Of a stretch of 64,000 nt of DNA, positions 51,528-59,674 are shown piece after piece (the stretch's first letter is position 1; each line of letters opens with the position of its first letter). The DNA lies in contig CASFWW010000002.1 of the NCBI GenBank assembly GCA_949298505.1, positions 1 to 64,000 on the forward strand, written 5' to 3'. The notes under the pieces were generated by a model, which did not search any database, was not told the origin of the DNA, and saw nothing but the letters and a program-made list of their open reading frames with translations. This stretch comes from Ornithoclostridium sp949298505. GTDB taxonomy: Bacteria > Bacillota > Clostridia > Christensenellales > UBA3700. A program made the translations under genes and the position numbers.

Positions 51528-53021
51528 TTATTTGACTTTATGATAGAGCTGTTTTGTGGAATACACAGGCTCGCTTGTCACGTCCACGCCCAGTTTTCTG
51601 AAGACCGTTTCGTCTACGGGGGAGAGGATGACGGTGGTATGCACCTGAGTGCCTCTGAGTTTTTCAAGTTGGTCCATTGCCTTCTTTGCGGTGTCGTTGG
51701 TTGCCGCGGAAATGGACAGAGCGATCAGCACTTCGTCCGTATGAAGTCTCGGGTTGCGGCTTCCGAGCACGCCCGTCTTGAGTTTCTGAATGGGTTCTAC
51801 TACTACGGGCGAAAGCAGTTTTATGTCGTCGTCGATATTCGCGAGAGCTTTCAATGCGTTGAGAAGCATTGCCGCAGAACAGCCGAAAAGATCGGACGTT
51901 TTGCCCGTAATTATTCTACCGTCAGTGAGTTCTATCGCCGCGGCGGGTCCTCCGGTGCGAGCTTTAACCGCGTTTGCGGCGGGAACGGTCGCGCGGTCTT
52001 CGACTTTGAGCCCGAGTTTGTCCATGATAAGGGATATCTTGCCCGCTTCGTCGCCGCGATCCACGCCCTTGCGCTTTGCGACAAGCGCGGCGAAATAGCG
52101 GCGGATTATCTCCTGTTTGCTAGCCTGGCAGCATACCTCGTCGTCGCATATCGCGTAGCCTGCCATGTTCACGCCCATGTCTGTCGGAGACTTGTAAGGG
52201 GAATGCCCCATGAGTTTTTCGAACAGCGCGTTGAGTACGGGGAAAATTTCTATGTCTCTGTTGTAGTTGACCGCGACTTTGTTGTACTCGGCAAGGTGAT
52301 AGGGGTCAATCATGTTGACGTCGTTGAGGTCTGCGGTCGCCGCTTCGTAAGCCATGTTGACGGGGTGGTTGAGCGGCAGGTTCCATATCGGGAAGGTCTC
52401 GTACTTTGCGTAACCTGCTTTTATGCCGCGCTTGTAATCGTGGTAGAGCTGAGAAAGGCAGGTCGCCATTTTGCCGCTTCCGGGACCGGGCGCGGTGATG
52501 ACGATGAGCTCTCTGGACGTCTCGATATATTCGTTTTTGCCGTAACCGTCGTCGCTGACGATGAGGGGGATATTGTGAGGATATCCTTCAATGTGGTAGT
52601 GGCGGTAAACTTTGAGCCCGAGGCTTTCAAGCCTTGTCTGGAACGCTTTTGCCGGGGTGTTTTCTTCGTTGAACTGAGAGAGGACGACGCTGCCTACATA
52701 AAGATCTTTACTCCTGAAAATATCGATGAGTCTCAGGACGTCTTCGTCATATGTGATGCCCAGGTCCGCGCGCAGTTTATTCTTCGCGATGTCCTTGGAA
52801 TTTATAACGATGACAATCTCTGCTTTGTCCTTGAGGGTCTGAAGCATTACGATCTTGTTGTCGGGAGCAAAACCGGGCAGGACCCTGCTTGCGTGAAAAT
52901 CGTCGAACAGTTTGCCTCCGAATTCCAGGTAAAGCTTGCCGCCGAACTGCTTGATGCGTTTTGCAATGAAATCGGATTGCATGGACAGATACTTTGCGCT
53001 GTCAAAACCAGTCTTTCTCAT
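51528..53021 (-). CDS. DUF1846/UPF0371 family protein
   Basis: This is a 497-aa conserved cytosolic protein. The start region GFDSAKYLSMQSDFI and KLYLEFGGKLFDDFHASRVLPGF, the P-loop-like APGPGSGKMATCLSQLYHDY, and DPYHLAEYNKVAVNYNRDIE are characteristic of DUF1846 (PF08903). The molecular function is not settled; structures show a kinase-like or nucleotide-binding fold, and the GPGSGK segment here fits nucleotide binding. ATG 53021 is chosen because AAGGTG precedes it at seven bases; an in-frame GTG three codons upstream coincides with that ribosome site. It has its own TTGATT-17-TATAAT promoter and terminator, so it is monocistronic, divergent from apbE. Confidence 0.92.
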   Translation of the reverse strand: MRKTGFDSAKYLSMQSDFIAKRIKQFGGKLYLEFGGKLFDDFHASRVLPGFAPDNKIVMLQTLKDKAEIVIVINSKDIAKNKLRADLGITYDEDVLRLIDIFRSKDLYVGSVVLSQFNEENTPAKAFQTRLESLGLKVYRHYHIEGYPHNIPLIVSDDGYGKNEYIETSRELIVITAPGPGSGKMATCLSQLYHDYKRGIKAGYAKYETFPIWNLPLNHPVNMAYEAATADLNDVNMIDPYHLAEYNKVAVNYNRDIEIFPVLNALFEKLMGHSPYKSPTDMGVNMAGYAICDDEVCCQASKQEIIRRYFAALVAKRKGVDRGDEAGKISLIMDKLGLKVEDRATVPAANAVKARTGGPAAAIELTDGRIITGKTSDLFGCSAAMLLNALKALANIDDDIKLLSPVVVEPIQKLKTGVLGSRNPRLHTDEVLIALSISAATNDTAKKAMDQLEKLRGTQVHTTVILSPVDETVFRKLGVDVTSEPVYSTKQLYHKVK

Positions 53022-53051
53022 ACGTAACACCTTGAACTGAACTTTATAAAC

Positions 53052-53080
53052 ATTATATAATAACGCGCGTGGAAAATCAA
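53052..53080 (-). promoter_or_regulatory. Promoter of the DUF1846 gene
   Basis: Minus strand TTGATT (53080-53075), 17-base spacer, TATAAT (53057-53052). Confidence 0.8.
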
Positions 53081-53179
53081 TACGGAGAGGTTGGCTGACG
53101 TCAAAAAAATATAAGAAAATTTTACGTCAAACAGTTGACAAAAGCACGTGTTTTTGCGTGCCGCCGCATTAATTTGTTG

Positions 53180-53208
53180 TTGTGTTTGTACGCCGCGTTT
53201 GTTATAAT
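53180..53208 (+). promoter_or_regulatory. Promoter giving a leaderless apbE mRNA
   Basis: TTGTGT at 53180-53185, a 17-base spacer and TATAAT at 53203-53208; the expected first transcribed base is 53215, the A of the ATG. There is no ribosome-binding sequence. Confidence 0.7.
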
Positions 53209-53214
53209 ATAGCT

Positions 53215-54369
53215 ATGGCTGAAAAGTTGACGAAAATTGCGCTTGCGCTATGCGTGACGGTGACGGTACTCTGCGTCGTCTGCGGCTGTTCGGTGGTCGT
53301 GGACGGGGTCGACGTGACGAGCTACGTCGGCGTTCAGTACACCACGTACGATTATTTCAACACGAGTTGCTCCGTCAGTTGCTATCTTCCCGAAGAAAGA
53401 AAGGGCGAGTTTTCCGCATTGTGGGAAGGGGAGATAAAGTCGGCTGCCGCTGAAGTTGATTCGATCCTGTCCGTGGACGGCGAAAAAAGCGACGTAGCGG
53501 CGTTCAACGCGGCGGGAGCAGGCGAAACTCTGGAGATCAACGAAATAACTTACGAGGCGCTTCTGCTTGCAAAACAGGCATACGTCGAAACGGACGGAGC
53601 GTTCAATCCCGCGCTCGCGCTTTCGGTCGATCTTTACGGGTTTTCCGCACGTTTCAACGGGAACGATTACGCGCCCGAAAAGCCTTACGACAGAACCGAT
53701 CCCAAGAAGGAGCTTCCGGACGAGAAATACGTGAAGGCGTTTGCGGAATTGTCTGATTTTTCAAAGACGGAAATATACGAAGAAGACGGAAAGTACTTTG
53801 TCGGAAAGAGCGGGGAGGAGCGAGTCGTAGACGGCGTGACTTATACTCAGCAGCTCGATCTCAGCGGTATAGGAAAAGGCTATTGCGCAGATCTGATCTC
53901 GGAGATCATGAGAGAAAACGGCTTCGTTTTCGGTTACGTGGACGTAGGCGTGAGCAGCATGTCTCTGCTCAAAAATGCGCGCAGAGAAGCCGGCGCAGAC
54001 CCGGGAGAGTGGACGGTTTCAGTCCTGTCGCCGGTAAACGCAGGGGAATATTATTTCAAGGCGTACCTTAAAGACGTCTCCCTTTCCACAAGCGGAAGTT
54101 ACCAGCAGTGCTACGAGATAGGAGGCAGGCATTACAGCCATATCATAGACCCGTCCACAGGAGAGCCTTACGAAAGCGACGTGCTGACCGTGAGCGTATA
54201 CGGCGAAAGCGCCGCGATGTGCGACGCGTATTCGACCGCTATGTGCGTCCTGGGCAGCGAAGGGGCGGCCCGTCTTGCGGAAAAACTGGAAGGTTACACC
54301 TATACTATCGCCGTCGCGTCAGGCAACGGATTCAGCGTCATGACGAATGCGGACGGAAAGGAAATCTAA
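53215..54369 (+). CDS. apbE: FAD:protein FMN transferase lipoprotein
   Basis: ApbE attaches FMN from FAD to Thr/Ser of target flavoproteins outside the membrane. The 384-aa protein has a signal peptide with a Cys-rich lipobox area (CVVCGC), and the ApbE motifs: DGAFNPALALSVDLYGF, LDLSGIGKGYCADLI, GYVDVGVSSMS (GxxxxDxGG-type flavin site, here VDVGVSS), STSGSYQQCYEIGGRHYSHI, the HIIDPSTGEP metal/FAD motif, and CDAYSTAMCVLG. In most homologues the glycine of the DxGGN motif is conserved, so VDVGVSS is a variation to check. It appears leaderless. A NusG domain II gene follows after 28 bases, a known pairing, but no Rnf or Nqr genes are near. Confidence 0.92.
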   Translation: MAEKLTKIALALCVTVTVLCVVCGCSVVVDGVDVTSYVGVQYTTYDYFNTSCSVSCYLPEERKGEFSALWEGEIKSAAAEVDSILSVDGEKSDVAAFNAAGAGETLEINEITYEALLLAKQAYVETDGAFNPALALSVDLYGFSARFNGNDYAPEKPYDRTDPKKELPDEKYVKAFAELSDFSKTEIYEEDGKYFVGKSGEERVVDGVTYTQQLDLSGIGKGYCADLISEIMRENGFVFGYVDVGVSSMSLLKNARREAGADPGEWTVSVLSPVNAGEYYFKAYLKDVSLSTSGSYQQCYEIGGRHYSHIIDPSTGEPYESDVLTVSVYGESAAMCDAYSTAMCVLGSEGAARLAEKLEGYTYTIAVASGNGFSVMTNADGKEI

Positions 54370-54397
54370 GCGATAACGAACACGGGCAGGAGATTTT

Positions 54398-54868
54398 ATG
54401 CGCAAGAAGACCATTGAGGACGTGAAGAACAGCAAGTATTTTACAGCGTGGGATATCGTGCCTTACGTTGTCGTGCTTGCGGTCGCGGTCGTGCTTTTGC
54501 TCGTTTTTCTTCTCCCCGGGAAAGAGCAGATGACCGGCTTTTACATCGAGTGTGCGGGAGCGCGGGTCATGGATTACGACTTTTCAACCGACGAATTCGC
54601 AACGGATGAAGGCTTTGACGAAGAAATAGAGATAATCCCGGAAAACGGCGGTTACACAGTCAGAATTGGCACGGAAGAAGGCTACAACGTCTTTTTCGTG
54701 GACAAGGAAAAGCGCACCGTCAAGATGGTGGACGCAGATTGCAGTTTTTCTCAGGACTGCACCTATATGCCTGCAATGGAAAAGTCCGGAGACAGCATCA
54801 TATGCGCGCCGCACAAGCTGAAGATCGTGGCGTTCGGAGACGAAGTTTCCTCCCCCGTCACCGGCTGA
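54398..54868 (+). CDS. Membrane-anchored NusG domain II protein (156 aa)
   Basis: After a short cytosolic N-terminus, one membrane helix (about 20-42, IVPYVVVLAVAVVLLLVFLL) is followed by an extracellular domain with the NusG_II (PF07009) pattern: YNVFFVDKEKRTVKMVDADC, the Cys pair and SGDSIICAPHKLKIV. Here ADCSFSQDC and IICAPH carry the cysteines expected for the family. The usual partner is ApbE, and the two are 28 bases apart with an AGGAG site, so they form an operon. The domain may bind or present flavin-modified or redox partners; its role is not known. A hairpin follows at 54895. Confidence 0.85.
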   Translation: MRKKTIEDVKNSKYFTAWDIVPYVVVLAVAVVLLLVFLLPGKEQMTGFYIECAGARVMDYDFSTDEFATDEGFDEEIEIIPENGGYTVRIGTEEGYNVFFVDKEKRTVKMVDADCSFSQDCTYMPAMEKSGDSIICAPHKLKIVAFGDEVSSPVTG

Positions 54869-54894
54869 ACCGGAATTGCAGGTATTGACAAAAA

Positions 54895-54951
54895 GACCTC
54901 CTTTCTCGAGCGTTTTTGCGCGCCACGAGGAGGGCGTTTTTATATCTTATG
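54895..54951 (+). terminator. Terminator after the apbE operon
   Basis: CCTCCT (54897-54902) pairs with AGGAGG (54938-54943), with an alternative inner CTCG/CGAG stem, followed by GCGTTTTT. The loop is long, so strength is uncertain. Confidence 0.6.
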
Positions 54952-55227
54952 ATGCGGTTATGCCGGGGCGTAAGTTATCATTTCGCTATTTTGTTTTGCG
55001 GATTTTTTTTGAGAAAGACTTCTTTGAGACGTGTTTTGACTTCTTGATCCTCGCTTTTACGGGCACGGGTTTTGCGGATGGTCGCGATGCGGCGACTTTG
55101 CTCGTGTTTTTCAGTTTGCCGCGTCTTGAAGAATCAATAGAAGACGAGTGACATTTATCGCGGTGGGTGCGCGCGTCGAAATCCGTTGAAGAGAGCGTCG
55201 TTGACGCTTTTTATGGCGCGCTTTGAG

Positions 55228-55296
55228 TTATATTCCGAAAAATCGTTTATTCGGGCGTTCTGAAAATTCCTCGCCTTTATTTGAGCGTGCGTTCAC
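55228..55296 (-). CDS. Possible small peptide gene (22 aa) or remnant
   Basis: GTG at 55296 has an AAAGGAG ribosome site six bases away and a full-consensus promoter just before it, yet the frame closes after 22 codons (basic, hydrophilic; ends RFFGI). No family is recognised. It may be a leader peptide, a short regulator, or the intact 5' end of a decayed gene, because a Lys/Arg-rich frame lies downstream in another phase. Confidence 0.4.
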   Translation of the reverse strand: MNARSNKGEEFSERPNKRFFGI

Positions 55297-55314
55297 TTAT
55301 TACTCCTTTCAATA

Positions 55315-55343
55315 ATTATATCGACGTGCGGTAGTACTGTCAA
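55315..55343 (-). promoter_or_regulatory. Consensus promoter of the small minus-strand gene
   Basis: Minus strand TTGACA (55343-55338), 17-base spacer, TATAAT (55320-55315). Transcription should start near 55308, within the ribosome site, so the leader would be about 12 bases. Confidence 0.75.
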
Positions 55344-55584
55344 TGCGCGAGTTTTTCAGAGCAATGCGCGATAGGGCGGTTTTCCCGGAAAACGTGCGAT
55401 TTAACAGGATGTAGATATTCACGATTGCGGGATCAAAGATGTGAAATTACGGTTTTATACATAAAAAATCTCTGAAACAATTTCAAGATAACCGTGCTTA
55501 TACGATGAAAAAATACGTTTTTGTTATAAAAATACGCGCAAAATTTCCGCCGCATAAAAATATGTAAAAAAGTTGAAAATTCAC

Positions 55585-55602
55585 TTGTTAAATTGTTGAC
55601 AA
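55585..55602 (+). promoter_or_regulatory. Rex-like operator 1 of adhE
   Basis: TTGTTAA-ATTG-TTGACAA matches the Rex consensus TTGTTAA-N4-TTAACAA at 13 of 14 defined positions and contains the adhE -35 box. Rex represses fermentation genes when NADH/NAD+ is low. Confidence 0.85.
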
Positions 55603-55624
55603 ACTCAGACGTCTTGCATATAAT
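55596..55624 (+). promoter_or_regulatory. adhE promoter
   Basis: TTGACA at 55596-55601, 17-base spacer and TATAAT at 55619-55624, full consensus. Transcription should start near 55631, giving a leader of about 167 bases with a possible TTTCCC/GGGAAA hairpin near 55696-55713. Confidence 0.92.
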
Positions 55625-55635
55625 ATAGTCAACGA

Positions 55636-55653
55636 TTGTGAAAAAATTAACAA
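55636..55653 (+). promoter_or_regulatory. Rex-like operator 2 of adhE
   Basis: TTGTGAA-AAAA-TTAACAA matches the Rex consensus at 13 of 14 defined positions. It lies just downstream of the predicted transcription start, so it would act as a second roadblock; centre spacing from operator 1 is 51 bases, about five helical turns. Confidence 0.82.
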
Positions 55654-55797
55654 TTGGGAACCGGCGCTTACCGTCCGGCGGCTTTTCGGAGAGGTTTCCC
55701 GAACGGGGAAAAGAGAAGAGCGACTGCGGAAATTATTTCGACGGCTTGCGCATAATAAACAAGATACAAATTTTTTTTCATAAAGGAGTTATTTGTT

Positions 55798-58404
55798 ATG
55801 GCAGACATCGTCAACGACGAGGTTACTTTGCTGGACAAAATTGCGCGTGTAAAAGCTGCGCAGGCAAAGTATGCAACGTACACTCAGGAGCAGGTAGACA
55901 AGATTTTCTTCGCAGCGGCTATGGCGGCAAACAAAGCCAGGATCCCGCTTGCAAAACTCGCTGTCGCAGAGACCGGAATGGGCGTGGTGGAAGACAAGGT
56001 CATCAAGAACCACTATGCGTCAGAGTATATCTACAACGCTTATAAAGACGTAAAGACTTGCGGCGTTCTGGAATACGATCCCGGTTTCGGCATCACCAAG
56101 GTCGCTGAACCCGTGGGCGTTATCGCGGCTATAATCCCGACCACGAACCCGACTTCAACGGCGATTTTCAAATCCCTTCTCGCACTCAAGACAAGAAACG
56201 GACTGATCATTTCTCCGCACCCCAGAGCCAAGAAGAGCACCATCGAGGCGGCTAAGACCGTACTTGAAGCGGCGGTCAAAGCGGGCGCTCCGGAGGAGAT
56301 CATCGGCTGGATCGACGAGCCGACCGTTCCGCTTTCTGCAATGATAATGAAAGAGGCTGACCTCATTCTTGCGACTGGCGGTCCCGGCATGGTCAAGGCG
56401 GCTTACAGCTCAGGCAAACCTGCGGTCGGCGTAGGCGCGGGCAACACTCCCGCGGTCATAGACAGCAGTGCGGACGTGAAAATGGCGGCGGCTTCGGTCG
56501 TTCACTCAAAGACTTTCGACAACGGCATGATCTGCGCTTCCGAGCAGTCTGTCGTCGTTCTCAAGGACGTTTACAAGCAGTTCAAAGAAGAAATGCAGGC
56601 TTGCGGCGCTTACTTCCTCAGCCCCGAAGAGACGGATATGGTCAGAAAGACGATTCTTATCAACGGCGCGCTGAACGCGAAGATCGTCGGTCAGTCCGCT
56701 TGCACGATCGCAAAGATGAGCGGCTTTGAAGCTCCCAAGGGAAGCAAAGTTCTCGTCGGCGAAGTGACCAGCGTTGAGCTGTCAGAGGAATTCGCTCACG
56801 AAAAACTCAGTCCCGTTCTTGCTATGTACAAGGCTGAAGATTTCGACGACGCGATCGCGAAAGCGAGCAAACTGATCGCAGACGGCGGTATGGGACACAC
56901 TTCCGTGCTTTACGTAAACGTAGAGACGTGCAAAGAAAAGATGGAAAAATTCGAGCGCGCAATGAAGACGTGCCGTATCCTCATCAACACTCCTTCTTCG
57001 CAGGGCGGTATCGGCGACCTGTACAACTTCAGACTGGCTCCTTCCCTCACGCTGGGTTGCGGCAGCTGGGGCGGAAACAGCGTCAGCGAAAACGTAGGCG
57101 TGAAGCATCTTATCAATATCAAGACGATTGCGGAAAGGAGAGAGAATATGTTGTGGTTCAGAGCACCCGAAAAGGTTTATTTCAAGAAGGGTTGTCTGGG
57201 CGTCGCTCTCAGAGAACTCAAATACGTTATGAATAAGAAGAAGGCGTTCATCGTCACGGACACCTTCCTCTACAAGAGCGGCTTCACAAAGGCTATCACG
57301 GACAGACTGGACGAGATGGGCATCACACATACGACGTTCTACAACGTTGCGCCGGATCCGACCCTCGCTTGCGCGAAGGAAGGCGCAAAGGCCATGGCGG
57401 CGTTCGAGCCGGACGTGATCATCGCTATCGGCGGCGGTTCAGCTATGGACGCAGGCAAGATCATGTGGACGCTTTACGAGCATCCCGAAGTCGACTTCCA
57501 GGACCTCGCAATGAGATTTATGGACATCAGAAAGAGGGTATACACCTTCCCGCACATGGGCGACAAGGCATATTTTATAGCCATCCCGACCACGGCTGGT
57601 ACCGGCAGTGAAGTGACCCCGTTCGCAGTCATCACCGACGAGCAGACGGGCACCAAATATCCGCTTGCGGACTACGAACTGATGCCCGACATGGCGATCA
57701 TCGACGCAGACCTCATGATGAATATCCCCAAGGGACTGACCAGCGCTTCGGGTATCGACGCGTTGACTCACGCGCTTGAAGCGATCGCGTCCATGATGGC
57801 GACGGACTACACCGACGGCATTGCGTACAAGGCAACCAAGCTGATCTTCAACTATCTGCCCAGAGCTTACAGCCTCGGTGGTCACGACGCGGAAGCAAGA
57901 GAGGAGATGGCTAATGCGTCCACTCTCGCAGGTATGGCTTTTGCCAATGCGTTCCTCGGCGTATGCCACTCTATGGCGCACAAGCTGGGTTCTTATCACC
58001 ACCTGCCGCACGGCGTTGCCAACGCGCTTATGATCGAGCAGGTCATCCGCTTCAACTGCGCAAAGGCTCCGACCAAGATGGGCACATTCCCGCAGTACAA
58101 GTACCCCGATTGCGTGAGAAGATACGCAGAAGTCGCGACTTTCGTCGGTATCACCGGCAAGACGGACGAAGAAAAAGTTGAAAAACTCATTGCGAAGATA
58201 AGAGAACTGATGAAAGAGATCAACCTGCCGATGACGATCAAGGACGCCGGCGTTGACGAGAAGGTATTCCTCGAGAAGCTGGACAGCATGGTAGAGGACG
58301 CTTTCGACGACCAGTGCACGGGCGCGAACCCGCGTTATCCGCTTATGAGCGAGATCAAAGAGATGTATCTGAACGCTTATTACGGCGAGAAGAAAACGGT
58401 TTAA
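55798..58404 (+). CDS. adhE: Bifunctional acetaldehyde/alcohol dehydrogenase
   Basis: AdhE reduces acetyl-CoA to acetaldehyde and then ethanol, using two NADH. The 868-aa protein has an N-terminal aldehyde dehydrogenase domain (about 1-440) with the catalytic Cys246 in DNGMICASEQSV and EPVGVIAAIIPTTNPTSTA, a linker with MLWFRAPEKVYFKKG, and an iron-dependent alcohol dehydrogenase domain (about 450-868) with IAIGGGSAMDAGK, TAGTGSEVTPFAVI, SASGIDALTHALEA and the His cluster HSMAHKLGSYHHLPHG. The C-terminus DDQCTGANPRYPLMSEIKE is typical. The ribosome site is AAGGAG. A consensus promoter with two Rex-like boxes lies upstream, and a strong terminator follows. Such proteins form spirosome filaments. 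Confidence 0.98.
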   Translation: MADIVNDEVTLLDKIARVKAAQAKYATYTQEQVDKIFFAAAMAANKARIPLAKLAVAETGMGVVEDKVIKNHYASEYIYNAYKDVKTCGVLEYDPGFGITKVAEPVGVIAAIIPTTNPTSTAIFKSLLALKTRNGLIISPHPRAKKSTIEAAKTVLEAAVKAGAPEEIIGWIDEPTVPLSAMIMKEADLILATGGPGMVKAAYSSGKPAVGVGAGNTPAVIDSSADVKMAAASVVHSKTFDNGMICASEQSVVVLKDVYKQFKEEMQACGAYFLSPEETDMVRKTILINGALNAKIVGQSACTIAKMSGFEAPKGSKVLVGEVTSVELSEEFAHEKLSPVLAMYKAEDFDDAIAKASKLIADGGMGHTSVLYVNVETCKEKMEKFERAMKTCRILINTPSSQGGIGDLYNFRLAPSLTLGCGSWGGNSVSENVGVKHLINIKTIAERRENMLWFRAPEKVYFKKGCLGVALRELKYVMNKKKAFIVTDTFLYKSGFTKAITDRLDEMGITHTTFYNVAPDPTLACAKEGAKAMAAFEPDVIIAIGGGSAMDAGKIMWTLYEHPEVDFQDLAMRFMDIRKRVYTFPHMGDKAYFIAIPTTAGTGSEVTPFAVITDEQTGTKYPLADYELMPDMAIIDADLMMNIPKGLTSASGIDALTHALEAIASMMATDYTDGIAYKATKLIFNYLPRAYSLGGHDAEAREEMANASTLAGMAFANAFLGVCHSMAHKLGSYHHLPHGVANALMIEQVIRFNCAKAPTKMGTFPQYKYPDCVRRYAEVATFVGITGKTDEEKVEKLIAKIRELMKEINLPMTIKDAGVDEKVFLEKLDSMVEDAFDDQCTGANPRYPLMSEIKEMYLNAYYGEKKTV

Positions 58405-58432
58405 GGATTTATTCCTAATAATAAGCCCTTCA

Positions 58433-58473
58433 GGCGGCGCTTCCGGCTTATGTCGGCGGCGCCGTCTTTTTTT
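58433..58473 (+). terminator. adhE terminator
   Basis: GGCGGCGC and GCGCCGTC pair (8 bp, one G-T) and are followed by seven T. Confidence 0.9.
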
Positions 58474-58519
58474 GACAATGCCACAAATTTAACGAAATTG
58501 AGGCGCTGGCGGCATATCG

Positions 58520-58549
58520 TTGACAGCATGCGTAATAATATGTTTAAAT
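58520..58549 (+). promoter_or_regulatory. Candidate promoter of the 305-aa lipoprotein gene
   Basis: TTGACA at 58520-58525 with TTTAAAT at 58543-58549 (spacer 17 or 18); the -10 is weak. Confidence 0.5.
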
Positions 58550-58580
58550 TAAAACAGCAAATACAGCGGAAGGAGAAAAC

Positions 58581-59498
58581 ATGAAAAAGCTTTTCAGAGT
58601 AATTGCAGTTATTGCGGTGTTGTTCGCGACGGCGTTTTCCGCGCTTGCCTGTGCCGGAGAATACAACGAACTCAAGTCTATGGACGAAAATCTCGGGAAT
58701 CATCAGTATCTCGACGTGGCTGAGGGAATGAGCGCATACGACCTTGTGATGGAGGCATATGAAAACTGGTGCAACGACACAGATTACGTCAGAGAGGAGT
58801 ATTTTTCTTTCGGCGCCGACGGCGGATTACTCGGCAGCGTTGCGACCAGAAATACTCATCTTATCCGCAAGATAAAAGGCGACGAGATATATTCTCAGGA
58901 AATAATCTACGGTACGGGTCTGGACGACGGTTCGTGCGCGAAGAAATATTATTTTGACGGAACCAACGCATACTACACAAACAATACCAACACTAAAGAT
59001 CTGACTATGAACGAACAGACCAAGGAGCTGTCCACGGCAAGCTGGGGAGAGTTCGCTCCGTTCACCGGCGACGTAGCAGAGGAAAACCGCGTGCTTACAG
59101 AGCATATGACCACCTACGATCTTTCAAAAAGGGATTATCTTGCGGAAGAACACGACGACAAGGTTTACACGTCGGACGGCGTATATTATTGCACGATCAC
59201 GATCGACTGCAGCGAAGAGGCGATGAAGACCACTCACAGAGCCGCACTTGACGAGTTCCTCGCAAACACGGGTGCAAAGGAGGCTGGTTTCACCTGCGAG
59301 AATACGACGATAGATTTCGCGATAAAGGAAATAGACGGACAGATGAAGTTTCTCATCTGGAAGAGAAACGAGGTTTACAGCGGAAAGCACTCTATGGTGT
59401 CTACGGTCACTGTGAGCTGTCAGCAGACGTGCATAGCGTATTTCAGCTACGGCAATGCGGAGATAACGGCACAAGATCTTGCCGGACTGAATAAATAA
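58581..59498 (+). CDS. Hypothetical lipoprotein (305 aa), related by eye to the one at 62640-63716
   Basis: The signal peptide ends in the lipobox ALAC (Cys24). The mature part begins with a variable acidic stretch, then a helix (AYDLVMEAYENWCND), strands with VREEYFSFGADGGLLG and THLIRKIKGDEIYSQEIIYG, a DYLAEEHDDKVYTSDGVYYC region and DGQMKFLIWKRNEVY. The same order of elements appears in the 358-aa lipoprotein near the window end, so the two may be distant paralogues. No named family was recognised. AAGGAG precedes ATG 58581. It is alone between the adhE terminator and its own terminator. An extracellular ligand- or sensor-type protein is possible; nothing more can be supported. Confidence 0.78.
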   Translation: MKKLFRVIAVIAVLFATAFSALACAGEYNELKSMDENLGNHQYLDVAEGMSAYDLVMEAYENWCNDTDYVREEYFSFGADGGLLGSVATRNTHLIRKIKGDEIYSQEIIYGTGLDDGSCAKKYYFDGTNAYYTNNTNTKDLTMNEQTKELSTASWGEFAPFTGDVAEENRVLTEHMTTYDLSKRDYLAEEHDDKVYTSDGVYYCTITIDCSEEAMKTTHRAALDEFLANTGAKEAGFTCENTTIDFAIKEIDGQMKFLIWKRNEVYSGKHSMVSTVTVSCQQTCIAYFSYGNAEITAQDLAGLNK

Positions 59499-59524
59499 AT
59501 CCGAAAAAACTTTCCGATAAAGCG

Positions 59525-59550
59525 AAAAACCCGATACGTGTCGGGTTTTT
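59525..59550. terminator. Bidirectional terminator between lipoprotein and gdhA genes
   Basis: AAAAACCCGA and TCGGGTTTTT (10 bp, perfect) around TACGTG; usable from both sides of this convergent pair. Confidence 0.9.
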
Positions 59551-59674
59551 CTGCTATATTTAATTTTTTAACGTTACAAAATGCTGTTCGCGCGCTTTAA
59601 ACCGAATACTTAAACGCGGATTTTGCCAGCGGCGGATATTAAGCAATTGCAGCCTCCGGTTTCAGGGCAGAGAA

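Larger units (their letters stand above)
54952..55584. other. Gene-poor stretch upstream of adhE
   Basis: No full-length gene is supported. On the minus strand a consensus promoter (55343-55315) and ribosome site lead into a 22-codon frame (separate entries), and farther on a Lys/Arg-rich frame without a start ends at 54986. The part from 55344 to 55584 is AT-rich and shows nothing I recognise. Confidence 0.5.

Noticed and set aside
51525..53027. Plus-strand frame of 500 codons opposite the DUF1846 gene
   Set aside because: Mirror frame of a recognised gene, no motif and no ribosome site.
54876..55151. Plus-strand 91-codon frame after the NusG domain II gene
   Set aside because: It starts at TTG without a ribosome site, runs through a terminator-like hairpin and has no recognisable features.
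55631..55797. The adhE leader as a riboswitch
   Set aside because: It has short hairpins but no conserved aptamer pattern I recognise.
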